DNA of 64,000 bases from Linnemannia elongata (GCA_036320915.1 JAXBDG010000018.1:744001-808000); one strand, 5' to 3'; shown: positions 34,992 through 45,235, numbered from the stretch's first letter. The notes: generated by a model not told the origin, from the sequence alone. A program made the numbers and translations.

Positions 34992-35174
34992 TTGTGTCCT
35001 AACCAAGGCAAATTGGCTCTGAATCAAGCCCAGTTTGGTGCCTTTACCATTGGTGTTGCTCCTGAACAAGCGCACGATATATTTGAATTGGTCGAGGATG
35101 ATGATGGGGACGTTGTGCTTGAGTCCGTGGAAGATGATGAGGAAGTCGAGCATGAGCTCGAGGAGCCTCATTGA
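34992..35174 (+). pseudogene. Acidic-tail M-x-H-N family relic without start codon
   Basis: A 60-codon open stretch contains QFGAFTIGVAPEQ, comparable to VQLEALTIDVAQEQ at 8212, and an acidic tail (FELVEDDDGDVVLESVEDDEEVE). No in-frame ATG is present at the expected place and the N-terminal block is not recognisable. Confidence 0.4.
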
Positions 35175-35550
35175 ACACTACTACTCTCATTTCCCATCAT
35201 GAGGCCACACATCTGCTTATAAGACGATGGTCTTTCATTTTGACCGCCTCATTATTGCCAAGTTCTTACTTGCAGAACCCCAGGTCGAGATTGCAGCCTT
35301 CTGAGCTTTTTTACCTCCCTGGTTTTAGCTTAATAAAGCGTGTGACTGAGTTTTGGCGTTTTCTGTTCTAGTTCTCAAACTGCTCTATCCACATATTCTT
35401 GTGGGTCGTATCTTGCTGAAGTCCAGATTCCTTCCGATCATTAGCATCAATCTTCCCAACGAGAGTCTCACACATCTCCTAGATTGGAAGCTGATGCAAC
35501 CAGTTGTATAGAGGTCATGCGTTAACCGCTTCGCTAAAAACGCTCATTAT
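35175..35550. other. Intergenic, no gene seen
   Basis: No ORF with a recognisable feature. It separates the convergent acidic-tail relic and the Crinkler gene. Confidence 0.4.
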
Positions 35551-35557
35551 TAACTGT

Positions 35558-36781
35558 TCAAACACGTATAACAGGGCGAAAGGGAGGGTCAGCAGTGGGG
35601 TCAGTTTCAATCTTCATTGCGTCGCCTCTGTCGAATTCGAGCTTGACGCGCTCTCCTGCTAGGGCCTTGACTTCAGAATCGATGTCCTTTGCGTCCTGCG
35701 AACCCCCTTGATTCTTGTGAATAATGAACCGATACATGCTCTCGATGTCTTCTGCAAGAGTGATGAAGTTTGGGTCCTTGAAGCCGGGAGAGATGGTGGG
35801 GCTCGGGATACAGCAAACACAGTAAATGACAAAGTGCTTGCTCGCGAGGTCAACTACGGTCGCAGTCTTTCCTGATCCAGACGGAGCAACCATAGCCACT
35901 ACGCGATGGTCGCTGTGTTTGCCGATGTCGCCCTCCACAATAGAATGCAAGGTTTCGCCGTCGCTCGTCCTTGCCTGCTTGTCCAGCTCAAGTCCCAGCA
36001 TCACCAGGCTTGTGTTTGTCGCTGTTTCGTGATATGGTAACGGCCTCTTGTAAAAAGGCCCCAGTATTTCCCTCTGAGAGGTTTCGACATCCTTTGGATC
36101 GACAGGTTCGGTGATATGGTGATGGTTGACGCCTTCAAGAATGAGCGTGAATTCCTTATCGATGTGATCTTGAGGAACAATATTCAGTGTATGGGCGTTG
36201 CTACAAGATCATGAAGTAGATAAAAAGAATGTTAACTAATCAATAAAAATATGCAGAAGCTCGAATTTTAAAACAGTATGATTGCACTCACCAGGACGAG
36301 ATTGGTCTGAAAGGTAGAGTAGAGGCTCGAGCAGGAACAGGTGCATGGACTATGTTGGTGCAAATGGATGAGTGCTTCAGGTTAATGCATGGACAAGAGT
36401 CGACGATGCAAACAGCAAGTCACAAAAGGCAATAAACGCGCGTGTGCATTACCTGGTGGCGGTCGCTGGACAGTGATGTGAATTGTCTCTTCTGGAAGCT
36501 CCTCAGGAAACACTTTCGAAAGGCGAATCGCTGGGCCGAGTTTCTTTCTGGCCTTGTCGGTGACATTGGCGAGCAGGGTGGGGAGTTCGTCGTCCTCCTC
36601 GACGATTGGGATGGAGACACGCCAAAGATTGAGCTGGTCCACGGTGATGTCATCAAACTTTCGCCTTGATGAGGTCCTTGAGGTGAGCAATGGTACGTAT
36701 CTTAGAGACCTCAATCTCGAATGCCCTGGAAGAGGGTAGTCCATCGACAAGACAGAACAAGGTCAGAGGGTTGTTGTCCAT
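35558..36781 (-). pseudogene. Crinkler (CRN)-like protein with P-loop NTPase, frameshifted and short
   Basis: The ATG at 36781 opens MDNNPLTLFCLVDG, typical of the CRN header domain, continuing LKDLIKAK. Near 36658 the frame breaks and resumes as KFDDITVDQLNLWRVSIP and TIHITVQRPPPG. Two introns with consistent phases follow (36452-36350 and 36291-36201), giving a small exon (VHAPVPAR, RPISS) and a last exon with a Walker A motif in VAPSGSGKTATVVDLA. The protein ends at 35558 about 110 residues after the P-loop, without the usual long NTPase and effector part. CRN proteins are effector-type proteins found in oomycetes and early fungi. Both the header frameshift and the short C-terminus argue that it is inactive. 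Confidence 0.6.
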
Positions 36782-36789
36782 GGTATTGT

Positions 36790-37550
36790 GAAGCATCAAA
36801 TGAAAAGGAAAGTGAGTGAAGGAAGGTGAAGGATGTAGGGAAAGCGAAGGGTGAAAGAAAAAAAAAGGAGAGAGAAGGGTGAAAAGAAGGTGAGAGGTTA
36901 AAAGGAAAAGAAGGAGAGGGATGGAAAGGGCGTGGGAGTGATGGTGAAGGCGATGAAGGTGTGGAAATGGCGGCAAAAAGAAAGGGCAGTGGGAAACAAA
37001 CGGAAAGCAAAGTTGAAAAGAGAGCGCGGGAGCGATGGCAAAGGCAATGGAGGCGAGAAGAAGAAAAGAGTGGGGAGGGGGGGGGGGACATCAAAGAGAT
37101 GGGGAAAGAGTGCGCGTGGGAGAGACAGAGAAAGGAATGGGCGCGGAGGATGGTGGGCAAGGGAGCCGGCAAGGGCGATGGTGTAGGAAAGAAGAGGTGA
37201 TAAAGAAAGTAGCCCGAAACAAAGAAAGTCATGTAAAAAGAGCATCCTTGCACCACTCTTACTCCATCTCTTCCACCTCCTTTCTTATCATTCTCTTCCC
37301 CTTTGTTGTCCCTTACTCTCTGCATCACCCTTCTCTTTGTCTCTTTGTACCGTTCTCTCTTTGTTTATCGCTTCGCCTTCCCTCTTCTTACTTCGTACCT
37401 ATACACACACACACACACCTCTCTCTCTCTCTCTCTCTCTCTTGCACTACTCCCAAAGTCTTTTCCGCTTCACCTACTCGTGCTGCCACAGCTCTCGCGC
37501 CTTGTCATAAACCCTCATTACCCTCTTTTGGTGCCATCTCACTCTCTTGA
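36790..37550. other. Purine/pyrimidine-skewed upstream region of the Crinkler gene
   Basis: GA-rich on the plus strand to about 37200, then CT-rich, with an (AC)n run near 37402-37416 and (CT)n at 37419-37442. Long ORFs across it are compositional. Confidence 0.5.
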
Positions 37551-37639
37551 GGTAATGTATTTCTTACTTATTTGTGGATTTGTTTAATTAGGTTGCGGCA
37601 GGCTGGAAAACTCCACCACACACATCCTATCACCATGCA

Positions 37640-37850
37640 CTGGTCCTTTCTTAGTCTCGCCTTCCTTGTAGCTGGGCTTGTGTACAGTTCGCGGGGGAAG
37701 GGCGGAAAGTGGAGTGAGATAGAATGATGGTCGATATTTCAAATGCCTGAACCGCCAATGCTGGTTTCTTCTTAGCCTCGCCTTCCTTGTAGCTGAACTT
37801 GTGTTAGTTCGTGGGGGAAGGGCGGAAGGTGGAGTGTGGCGTGTTCGACA
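37640..37850 (+). repeat. Tandem direct repeat of about 80 bp
   Basis: CTCGCCTTCCTTGTAGCTG followed by GTTCG.GGGGGAAGGGCGGAA.GTGGAGTG occurs twice, around 37655-37715 and 37771-37837, with a period of about 117 bp. Confidence 0.75.
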
Positions 37851-37944
37851 GACTTGTGTTCTTCTCATTCTCACCTGCGCTACAATGGATGGCTAACTTG
37901 GCAGTGATCTCCCAAATCTATCTGTGCTTTCTCGAGCTAGAAGT

Positions 37945-40652
37945 ATGGATTCCAGGAAGACTGACATCAATGACGACAAGTACAACGAAGACAGCATTGA
38001 GAAAAGTGAGAGCGATGGCAGCACCGGCAACAATGTCATCCTTTCGACGCCAAAGGAGGGCAGATTATGGTTCCTGAACAAGCTTGCACGGAAAGAGGAC
38101 ATCGGCATGCCTGAGTTTTGCAATGAATTTGGGTACACTTGCGAACAAGACGCTCATGCAGCCTTTTCGAGGCTTCTATCAGACAGCCAGCTGCCGCTGT
38201 CCAGTAGAACTACAGTTGACACAAAGTACAGAACGTGGCAACGCAATGAAGGCGAGGGCTTTGGGCGTATCTGACGGCAGACTACCGAATCGATATCTCA
38301 ACAACAAAGACTGCTGAGGACCTTGTGGATAGAGGCCAGTTCTTCTTAAGCAGGCTTCTTCGGTCGCGTCCTCAAGATGATCCCAAAAGTAAGTTGAAGA
38401 CACAGATATGTTTATCGTGTCCCAAAATGGGAGAGGTTAATTGTAGACTTCTGTAATTTTACTCTTGTCATGTTATGTTAATATAGATGACGAATCATCT
38501 GGTCATTCCACCGCCAGAAACGCCTCACTGTCGTCATCGTTACTTTTAAAATCGTCGTCAGCGGCATTATCGAGTTCCAAAAAGCGGAAGCTGCCGACCA
38601 TGGATGGAGGCTCGTTGTCTGGAGTCGCGATGAAGGTGAGGGGCTTGTTGTATGTTGTTATAGATGGATGTCAACTGACACGCATGTGGCTAATAAAGAC
38701 GCCATTTTCTACCTACTTTTGTTTGCCAAGAAGTCACGATCGTCAATTCTCCAGTTCGATCGTTGCGCCACACTGTTGATGGGGGATCCTATCCCTCGTC
38801 GCCCGAGAATTCGTCATGTTCACCACCTTCTCCGCTTGATTTTAACAAGACTGTGGAGGAGGAGACACAAGCGTTTTTCAGCGCTGCTGGATCGTTGCAG
38901 GACATTCTATTCAGCAGCCTTCAAGACGGCCGTTCTTTGCCGGCATGGGCGAAGAATCGTCCTTTGTATCAGTTCAAGTTGCGGCTGCGAGAGGAGTGGG
39001 GGTCTCGGGTGACAGAACTCTGTGAGTCTGCAAAGCGCAAGGCTCTCCTGGATCATACGCATGTGGACGAGATCGTGTAAGTTCGTCACGTTACACTTTT
39101 TTCTCTTATTTGATATTAAGCAGTGGAGAGCTGTTTGCATTAATGCATTACCTTTCCCCCTGTTGTCATTGTTATTATAGGCTGCTGTCTGGCATAGTCC
39201 ACTTCAACAAAAGACATGGATTCTCGGAGCAGGAGATCAAGACGATAACGGCCAGTGTTCTGGAGATGTTTTACAGTCAGGAGATGAAGGAAGAGGACAT
39301 TCAGCGGGCTCAGGATGCAGTTCTTCTTTGGGCGAGCTGGGTGCAGGTAAGTTATCGGGAGAGGTGGACGACGCCATAACTTTTTGTATAATAGCGCCCA
39401 AAGATACATGTTTACCTTTATGTAACTTTATTTGTTTGTACGCAAGTAGAAATGGAAAAGGCTCCTGGTGAACGAGAAGGTCGCGGCGCAGAGAGAGAAT
39501 CGGGACCCATTGGAGGCGATTGACACAGAGCCAGTTGGGGAGGCGATGTTTCGTCGTATGCAGAGTGCAAGGACAAGAAGATCACACCGATTCTTTATAT
39601 TGCGCTGCATGTATTCCGTCAATAAAACAGTTGGGCTACACTTGTGTCCGAATCGGATTGCCTGATGGGAGTGGTTGGTCCCATCTTGAAGGAAGTCATG
39701 GCCGTCCAGCACGAGATCAAGTTTATATGGTAAGTTTCTGGTTGGTTGTATTACAACTTGTGTCGTCTCAACATAACGGTCGTTTACTTACATTTTTTTT
39801 TTTGTTATTTTACTCTCATTGGATTAGTGCTAATGCATGTACGTCGGTGGGCAAAACTAGGAAGGCGCAGCTTCAGCAGGATGGACAATCGCGGCAGCCG
39901 GATGTTATAGGGCTGACGGAGGCAAAGGAAGAAATTTTCTATGGCGAACTCAAGGGACCGCCCCCAAGACAGCGGCCGACAACACCGATGTCATTCGACT
40001 TGCAGTCTTTTCCAAAGATTCTCTTGATCAAGTGCACAATGTTGTGGTGGAAGGACCTCCGCTGTTGACCATTCAGACAGTGGGTCGTGATGTCACGTTC
40101 TTTTTGGCGGCTAAGGTGGACAACACTGTTGTTCACTTGCACTTATCGACGGTTAGGCTGCCAGCGAATTTGAAGGATATGGACTTGGTGTCGCGTCATA
40201 CGATACGATCGGTCGACTCTTAGAGTGATCGATCGACTCTTGACACTTGGGCGCAGTTTGTCTTCGCCCAGGTAAACAATTAATTAGCATAGCCACGTAA
40301 AGATATATATATATAGTTTGTACCCAGATAGTTTAATCCTTACCTAGTAACTCGAATACACTTTGTCATAACACCTTGCCTCTATCCCATTGAAAACCAT
40401 CTTCCCCCACGCATCCCACTTCCAGCCTCTGCCTTGAGAAAGGTCAACCTCGCCTAGTGTCCTAGTCTTGATTCGCGACACTTGGATTATGAGTTCTTCT
40501 TTACTTTATTCCAAGTCCAGACCTTGATCAAAGTTGCGCGGGATCGTCTTGGACAAAGGAGAGAGGTGCCAAGACAAGACGTTTTCTTCCCTACTCTTGG
40601 GACTCCAGAGAGGAAGGCTGCCATGAAGAACTCTATCTCCACGAGAAAATAA
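37945..40652 (+). pseudogene. Putative PD-(D/E)XK nuclease-like gene, multiply frameshifted and LTR-disrupted
   Basis: It starts MDSRKTDIND. Introns with good splice sites remain at 38389-38486, 39077-39180, 39347-39449 and near 39730-39829. The C-terminal part has QPDVIGLTEAKEEIFYGELKG, fitting a PD..(E)xK nuclease core, then GPPLLTIQTVGRDVTFFLAAK. Reading needs frame changes near 38260, 38730, 39645 and 39963, the last in a run of five C. A solo LTR at 40189-40480 then splits the codons after KDMDL. Past the LTR and its CTTGG duplication the frame continues DYEFFFTLFQVQTLIK to a stop at 40650-40652. I recognise the type as a gene common in Mortierella-like fungi but know no function; the nuclease fold is inferred from motif spacing. 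Confidence 0.6.
40184..40485 (+). mobile_element. Solo LTR with 5-bp target duplication
   Basis: The LTR is 40189-40480 (292 bp), beginning TGTCGCG and ending CGCGACA, a 7-bp terminal inverted repeat starting TG and ending CA. CTTGG at 40184-40188 is repeated at 40481-40485. It sits within the 3' coding part of the nuclease-like gene. A second, 3'-shortened copy is at 45307-45583. No internal retrotransposon sequence is present. Confidence 0.88.
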
Positions 40653-40659
40653 AAGCTGC

Positions 40660-40920
40660 GTATCTTGTGATAAACTGATAATGTGTCGGAAATATTCGCT
40701 GAAGATGGTTGGTTGCTACAAAATGTGTAAGTATTACAAGTGAATGAGTGCGATTGTCAGTACAGGTGAGAGAGAAAGTGTCGGTTGGTCAATGCAATAG
40801 TATTAGTAATGAAGCTAGCAAGATCTCACGTATGTGCTATACTTTCTGACAGCCCCTTTAAAAATAAAACAACTACGCCACTATAGTGATAATGAACAAA
40901 GCATCTACAACGCGCCCGCC
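40660..40920. other. Intergenic
   Basis: No gene seen between the nuclease-like gene and the repeat cluster. Confidence 0.35.
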
Positions 40921-40921
40921 G

Positions 40922-41004
40922 AATTGGACAGGAGGATGAAAGAGCCGACATTGAAGGATCAAAAAGCAACGTCGCTATGAACGCTTGGCTGTCACAAGCC
41001 GGTT
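40922..41004 (-). repeat. 28S rRNA-derived fragment, antisense copy 1
   Basis: The minus strand reads CGGCTTGTGACAGCCAAGCG, TTCATAGCGACGTTGCTTTT and TGATCCTTCAATGTCGGCTC, matching the 28S segment seen in sense at 48437-48510 with a few changes. Weaker similarity continues to AATTCGG. Confidence 0.8.
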
Positions 41005-41470
41005 AAGCTCATGTCCTTCTCATTTACAATACAAAGAGACGTGTTCCTATCAGTCTCCATTCCATAGGCGACGCGTTTAGCATTTGTCGTGTCTCTATGC
41101 CATGAGATCCTCCCCAATCATTGTGACTACCTATCTCTCTCCTTCTCTGCCCTTGATCGCTCCTCTGTTTTCTGCATCCCTCCTTTCTCTTTCTGAAAGG
41201 GATTTTTTTTTTGGCATCCCTCTTGATCTTTTTCTTTTCATCCCTTAATCTTTTGCATCCTATGACGTTGTCCCCTTGATAACGTCTACTGATGTGGTCG
41301 ATTGGTGTTGTCTATTGGTGTGCTGATTGTTGTCCCTTAATCCTTTGTTCCCTTAAGATTCCTCACCCTTTTGTTTTGATCCTTTCATGCCGCGTCGAAC
41401 TACTCCAACCAAGCAATGGTTCTACGATCACGTGATATTTTGACACCTCCTTGTCTTACCGTCATCCCTT
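41005..41470 (+). repeat. Repeat unit linked to the 28S fragment, copy 1, with degenerate CCCTTGAT motifs
   Basis: Parts resemble 44340-44600 (GACGCGTTTA, CTGCCCTT, CTGCATC.CC). The end (about 41215-41470) has repeated GTCCCTTGAT/GTTGTCC motifs like the minisatellite at 43660-44010. Confidence 0.45.
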
Positions 41471-42329
41471 GATTCTATCTGGCGGAGCCAAGGAAGGAGG
41501 GAGAAACAGAGCCCAAGGAGATTGGGTGGGTAGCGACGAGCGTCAGAGCATGCAAAGCGGCGCTGAGGAGGATCGTCCAATGGCCAAGCACGGAGGACCG
41601 TAATGAAGGATACACGGGCGATGAGGAGTGGACGGTCTGCCACATACTCAGAGGACTCGTACCCAAGGCTCTTGCCACTGAGTGGGCCAAAGTCTTCAAG
41701 GAGATGCCCAAGAGCGTTGCCGAACACGTCAGCCGACTATTCTGCAAGTACATCGAGAAGGAGGGCCGAGAAAAAATATGGAAACCGCGATGCGAGAGAA
41801 CCGTCGAATGGGAGAAACAGCAGGGTATCACAGAAAGACGGAAGCACAAACCCCCGGAGGAGCGGCCCAGGTCCCAATGGCAACAAATATACGGACGGAA
41901 ACCCCGAGCGAATGAATGCGAGTGCGGGCGGCCTCTGGCGGAGCACGAGGAGGGACGATGCCCTGGCGTTCAGAATGATACACATGCAGCCGACCGAGCG
42001 GTGATCGAGGCCTTACTAGGCCGGAGGAGAATGGATATTATGGAAAAAAGAGGAGCGATGACAGTTAAAGAGTTCGAGACGGAAGACACCTAGTCTTACC
42101 CCTTGAACCGCCCCCGAAGGGCAGCAAGGGTCATCCGGAGGTATGCGCAGGTGCGCCTGGCGCAGATTACGGATTGTGTTTCCTCGGTTTTGCGCAGTAC
42201 ACTTTATCTATTCTGCTTTGCTATAACGACGTAGAATACCGTGCTCGCATGAGCTACACTTAGACTTCCGTTTTCGGATTAAAACTTTGACGTTCCAAAA
42301 AAAAAAAAAAGATTCTATCTGGCGGAGCC
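41471..42329 (+). mobile_element. 5'-truncated LINE with 19-bp target duplication
   Basis: GATTCTATCTGGCGGAGCC stands at 41471-41489 and again at 42311-42329. Between them is the 3' 820 bp of the LINE at 60952-64000, in opposite orientation and nearly identical, ending in a poly(A) run at 42297-42310. The target duplication, poly(A) and 5' truncation are the signs of target-primed reverse transcription. The target is the end of the DIRS derivative that starts at 42316. Confidence 0.93.
41491..42093 (+). pseudogene. LINE ORF fragment (C-terminal part of RNase H ORF)
   Basis: An open frame of 200 codons from the truncation point (RKEGETEPKEIGW) to a stop at 42091-42093, corresponding to the last 200 residues of the ORF at 61166-63148. 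It ends with ANECECGRPLAEHEEGRCPG, a Cys/His cluster, and KEFETEDT. It lacks RT and RNase H and has no start of its own. Confidence 0.8.
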
Positions 42330-42360
42330 GAATGCTTGAAGGCTCAAGCTTATTATCCGA

Positions 42361-42480
42361 GGGCCAGGACCATATATGTGTTATCTTCTTTTATTGTAAT
42401 AAATGCGAAAAATCCAGAAACTAAAACGTGTGCAAAAGAAATAAGTTCTGCGATGGCCCCTGATTTGTCCCTCATCTTCT
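42361..42480 (-). repeat. Inverted terminal repeat of the deleted DIRS, 3' side
   Basis: An exact reverse complement of 43501-43620 over 120 bp. Confidence 0.93.
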
Positions 42481-42542
42481 AGAAGGAGCCAGGGTGCAGA
42501 GAAAAACAAAGGGGTGGGAAAGAAAAATATACCAAGGGCGGG

Positions 42543-42635
42543 ACATATATGGTCCTGGCCCTCGGATAATAAGCTTGAGCCTTCAAGCATTCGGCTCCGC
42601 CAGATATTATCCGTCGGGCCAGGACCATATATGTG
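42543..42635 (-). other. Internal complementary region of the deleted DIRS
   Basis: 42543-42606 complements the 42316-42380 end (CTCGGATAATAAGCTTGAGC, CATTCGGCTCCGCCAGATA). The following TTATCCGTCGGGCCAGGACC complements the 43601-43630 end. The two halves meet at the presumed circle junction. Confidence 0.85.
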
Positions 42636-42650
42636 AATCCAGAGCAGAAA

Positions 42651-43217
42651 TTATGATAGGACCAAAGACGTGAAGTTGACCGCCGATGCCGATGTCAAAC
42701 GATAAAACCTGTCGAAGATGATGGAGGAGGACCAGTTGCCGTGTACCACCACATCGTCAACTCGAGCGCCCTTCTTGATGGCCTCGGTGGGGCCAATGGC
42801 GCGGGCCTTGGCGGTCTCAGGTAGCGAAAGTAACTCAGTAATGGAGGCGATGTGATTGCTGATCGTGTCGCTCCCAACTGGCTTCTCGGGGTATCTGATA
42901 TCGCGAATGAGGGGTCTGTAGAGCTCCGTCCTGTTCTTGGGGTGAGGCACCATGATCTTGTGGTCGTGGATACGGTGAAGGTACTCGGTCATCGTCTGAA
43001 CTGGACAAAGCAAAGGGTCGTCGTGACACTTGATGGTGATGCACTTGCGGATAGGCTGGCCTTTGCGCGTCTCTTTGGGTCGGACCACGGGAAGGACGCA
43101 CTGTAACTCCGTCAACTCGAACTTGTTGTGGGCGAGGTTGATATACTCAATGTCACTGGGGCGCATAAAGCCGCAGATGCCCAGCAACCAGCACAGCTTT
43201 CTTGTCAGGGTCGACAT
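42651..43217 (-). pseudogene. DIRS tyrosine recombinase, C-terminal half
   Basis: Begins MSTLTRKLCWLLGICGFMRPSDIEY, aligning with DQLTRKVCWLLGMCNFLRPSDIARI in the element at 12131. It keeps VVRPKETRKG, the second Arg region (ETAKARAIGPTEAIKKG) and GNWSSSIIFDRFYR with the Tyr, ending FTSLVLS. The N-terminal half is deleted. The catalytic half is unbroken but it has no intact start context. Confidence 0.75.
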
Positions 43218-43441
43218 GTTAAGGTCCTTGTTGGGGCCTTGGTTTCGAAGGTGGGGTAGTAGATCTGAAGAGCAGACTGAGTTTTGACGGCTTGGTCATT
43301 GCTGGTGTTGAGGCGGTCGTCGATATAACGGTCCACACGTTCCAGGGTGCGACGAAGGAATGCAATCTCGTCATCTTTGGACGCGAATGTGGGGGTTGAG
43401 GATGAGGATGGGGAAGAGGATGAGGAAGAGGGTTGTGACAT
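43205..43441 (-). pseudogene. DIRS gag N-terminal fragment
   Basis: From the ATG at 43441: a Ser/Pro-rich start (MSQPSSSSSSPSSSSTP), KDDEIAFLRRTLERVDRYI, then at about 43230 the deletion joint places it out of frame with the recombinase, and it stops at 43205. Confidence 0.6.
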
Positions 43442-43500
43442 GAGGTGAGCGTGTGAGTAGTGGATTCTAATGCATGCGGGTATGTCCCTGGCGAAACAAA

Positions 43501-43620
43501 AGAAGATGAGGGACAAATCAGGGGCCATCGCAGAACTTATTTCTTTTGCACACGTTTTAGTTTCTGGATTTTTCGCATTTATTACAATAAAAGAAGATAA
43601 CACATATATGGTCCTGGCCC
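43501..43620 (-). repeat. Inverted terminal repeat of the deleted DIRS, 5' side
   Basis: Exact reverse complement of 42361-42480. It lies just before the gag start at 43441 on the minus strand. Confidence 0.93.
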
Positions 43621-43659
43621 GACGGATAATTCTCATTATGCCTCAAATGTGCTATTTTT

Positions 43660-44010
43660 GATACTGCCCCTTGATGTTGTCCCTTGATTTCTATGCCTTG
43701 GCGTCCCTTGATTTCTATGCCTTGGCTTCCCTTGATTTTTATGCCTTGGCATTGACTCTTGTCCCTTGATGCTGTCCCTTGATGTTGTCCCTTGATTTTT
43801 ATGCCTTGACGTTGTCCCTTGTCCCTCGATGTTAACCGTTGGTAATGTCCCTTGATGTTGTCCCTTGGTGTTATTCCTTGGTGTTGTCCATTGGTGTTGT
43901 CTTTTGATCTTATCTTTGGATGCTGTCCCTCGATGTTGTCTTTACTGTTGTCCCTGATGTTGTCCTCAGATGCTATCTCTTGGCGCTGTTCCTTGACGTT
44001 GTCCATTGTT
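43660..44010 (+). repeat. Degenerate minisatellite, CCCTTGATGTTGT type
   Basis: About 15-20 imperfect copies of GTCCCTTGATGTT / CCCTTGATTT.TATGCCTTG. Related motifs lie on the other side of the DIRS derivative (41215-41470), so the element inserted into this tract. Confidence 0.8.
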
Positions 44011-44277
44011 TAGATTACAGTATAATAGGAAGAACCGTGTCAGAGTTTCACTCTGATAACTAACACATGACCAACGCCACCAACTTCTAGATATTTCTAG
44101 CGCCACCAAACAACCAATAGGCTCTTGCTGACTAATCAAGACCTGGAAGTATCCAGAGACAACGATCATTAACAATGATATAAATAACCACCACGTCCGT
44201 AGTCTAGTAAGGGCAGTTCATAACTCAAGAATAAACCAAGCCGTAACAAGTCAAGTCAAGCCTCGAGCCGCCTTACA

Positions 44278-44342
44278 AACCGACATTGAGGAATCAAAGA
44301 GCAACGTCGCTATGAACGCTTGGCTGCTACAAGCCAGTTGAT
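44278..44342 (-). repeat. 28S rRNA-derived fragment, antisense copy 2
   Basis: The minus strand reads AACTGGCTTGTAGCAGCCAA, GCGTTCATAGCGACGTTGCT and CTTTGATTCCTCAATGTCGG. It starts at the same 28S position as copy 1. Confidence 0.8.
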
Positions 44343-44674
44343 GTGCCTCGTACATGGTGCTCAGACAGACTTTGTTTAACCGCTACCATCTATGCTACCT
44401 TTCTAGATCATAGTTGACGCGTTTAACTGCTTTAGTACTGGTATCATAAATAGAATACGTTTGGGGCATGCCATCAGACACTGTCTGCCGTATCTTTGAG
44501 CCCCTTTGTTTGTGACTGCGCCCTGCCCTTAATCCTCCTTATACTTTCTCTCTGCCCTTTATTTTTTCTGTTTGTATCTGCATCTCCTTCCTGTTGGCCC
44601 CCTGAAGATTCATGCTAGCTATACTTAGGGATAAGAGCAAAGGCATCAGGTGATGTGCCAACGGATTTCGTGAG

Positions 44675-44684
44675 TATATAAATA
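44675..44684 (+). promoter_or_regulatory. TATA box of the secreted protein gene
   Basis: TATATAAATA about 110 nt before the proposed leader intron and 220 nt before the ATG. Confidence 0.55.
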
Positions 44685-44787
44685 AGCGAGTTTCAATCCA
44701 CTTCTCTCATCTATCAGCAATACACTACACATTTCTCAAACAGCAAACTACTTCAAATTACCGCAACCACTCCACCACGACTAAAAG

Positions 44788-44896
44788 GTATGGACATGCT
44801 TCTGATTACTTTTACAATCTAGAAAAAATGTGTCGAGCATGATGTTTGTATTTAACTTCAATATTTAACTCGTAATGACAACGACTTTTTCAATAG
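44788..44896 (+). other. Intron in the 5' leader of the secreted protein gene
   Basis: AAAG|GTATGG at 44788 and TTTTTCAATAG at 44896, with a TAATGAC branch-like motif near 44873. The ATG at 44900 follows directly. Confidence 0.5.
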
Positions 44897-44899
44897 AAA

Positions 44900-45235
44900 A
44901 TGTTCTCAATCCTCAAGAATCAAGTGTTTCTGGCTTCCTTGATGTCAATGACATTGTTGATCCCAAGCCATGTAGATGCAGGAAATATCTGCATTCTTCC
45001 CTGTCAGAAGTCAACATGCTCTAGTGAAGCAATCGACCATGTTGGGGAATCATATGTCAACTGCTTTGTCGATACTCATATTATGCCTTCACCATGCCTC
45101 CCATTTTCCACGGGTTCTTACAACTGTGACCGTTCTTTCAATTGTTTGCCTGCTAAGGCAACTGAATATATCAATTATTATAAGGATACACTGAACGCCA
45201 CATGTTCCGACGACGTTGTTAAGTTGAATAAGTAG
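44900..45235 (+). CDS. Small cysteine-rich secreted protein
   Basis: A 111-aa protein. Residues 1-27 form a signal peptide (hydrophobic core VFLASLMSMTLLI, probable cleavage after HVDAG). The mature part has eight Cys in ICILPC, STC, VNC, SPC, YNC, FNC and ATC, suggesting four disulfides, plus an N-glycosylation sequon (NATC). No transmembrane segment follows. It has a TATA box and a leader intron, which support expression. Small secreted Cys-rich proteins of fungi often act at the cell surface or as effectors; I do not recognise this family and assign no activity. It sits among repeats, between the minisatellite and an LTR copy. Confidence 0.65.
   Translation: MFSILKNQVFLASLMSMTLLIPSHVDAGNICILPCQKSTCSSEAIDHVGESYVNCFVDTHIMPSPCLPFSTGSYNCDRSFNCLPAKATEYINYYKDTLNATCSDDVVKLNK

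Larger units (their letters stand above)
42316..43630 (-). mobile_element. Deleted DIRS-type element keeping both ends
   Basis: About 1.3 kb. The 120-bp inverted repeats are exact complements (42361-42480 and 43501-43620). An internal complementary region (about 42543-42635) joins the complements of the two ends, with outer ends near 42316 and 43630. Between them only a gag start (43441 downward) and the recombinase C-terminal half (43217-42651) remain; RT, RNase H and the rest are deleted. It is a different family from the element at 12131. Confidence 0.88.

Noticed and set aside
36711..37550. Overlapping long ORFs on both strands
   Set aside because: GA/CT-skewed upstream region of the Crinkler gene; products are low complexity.
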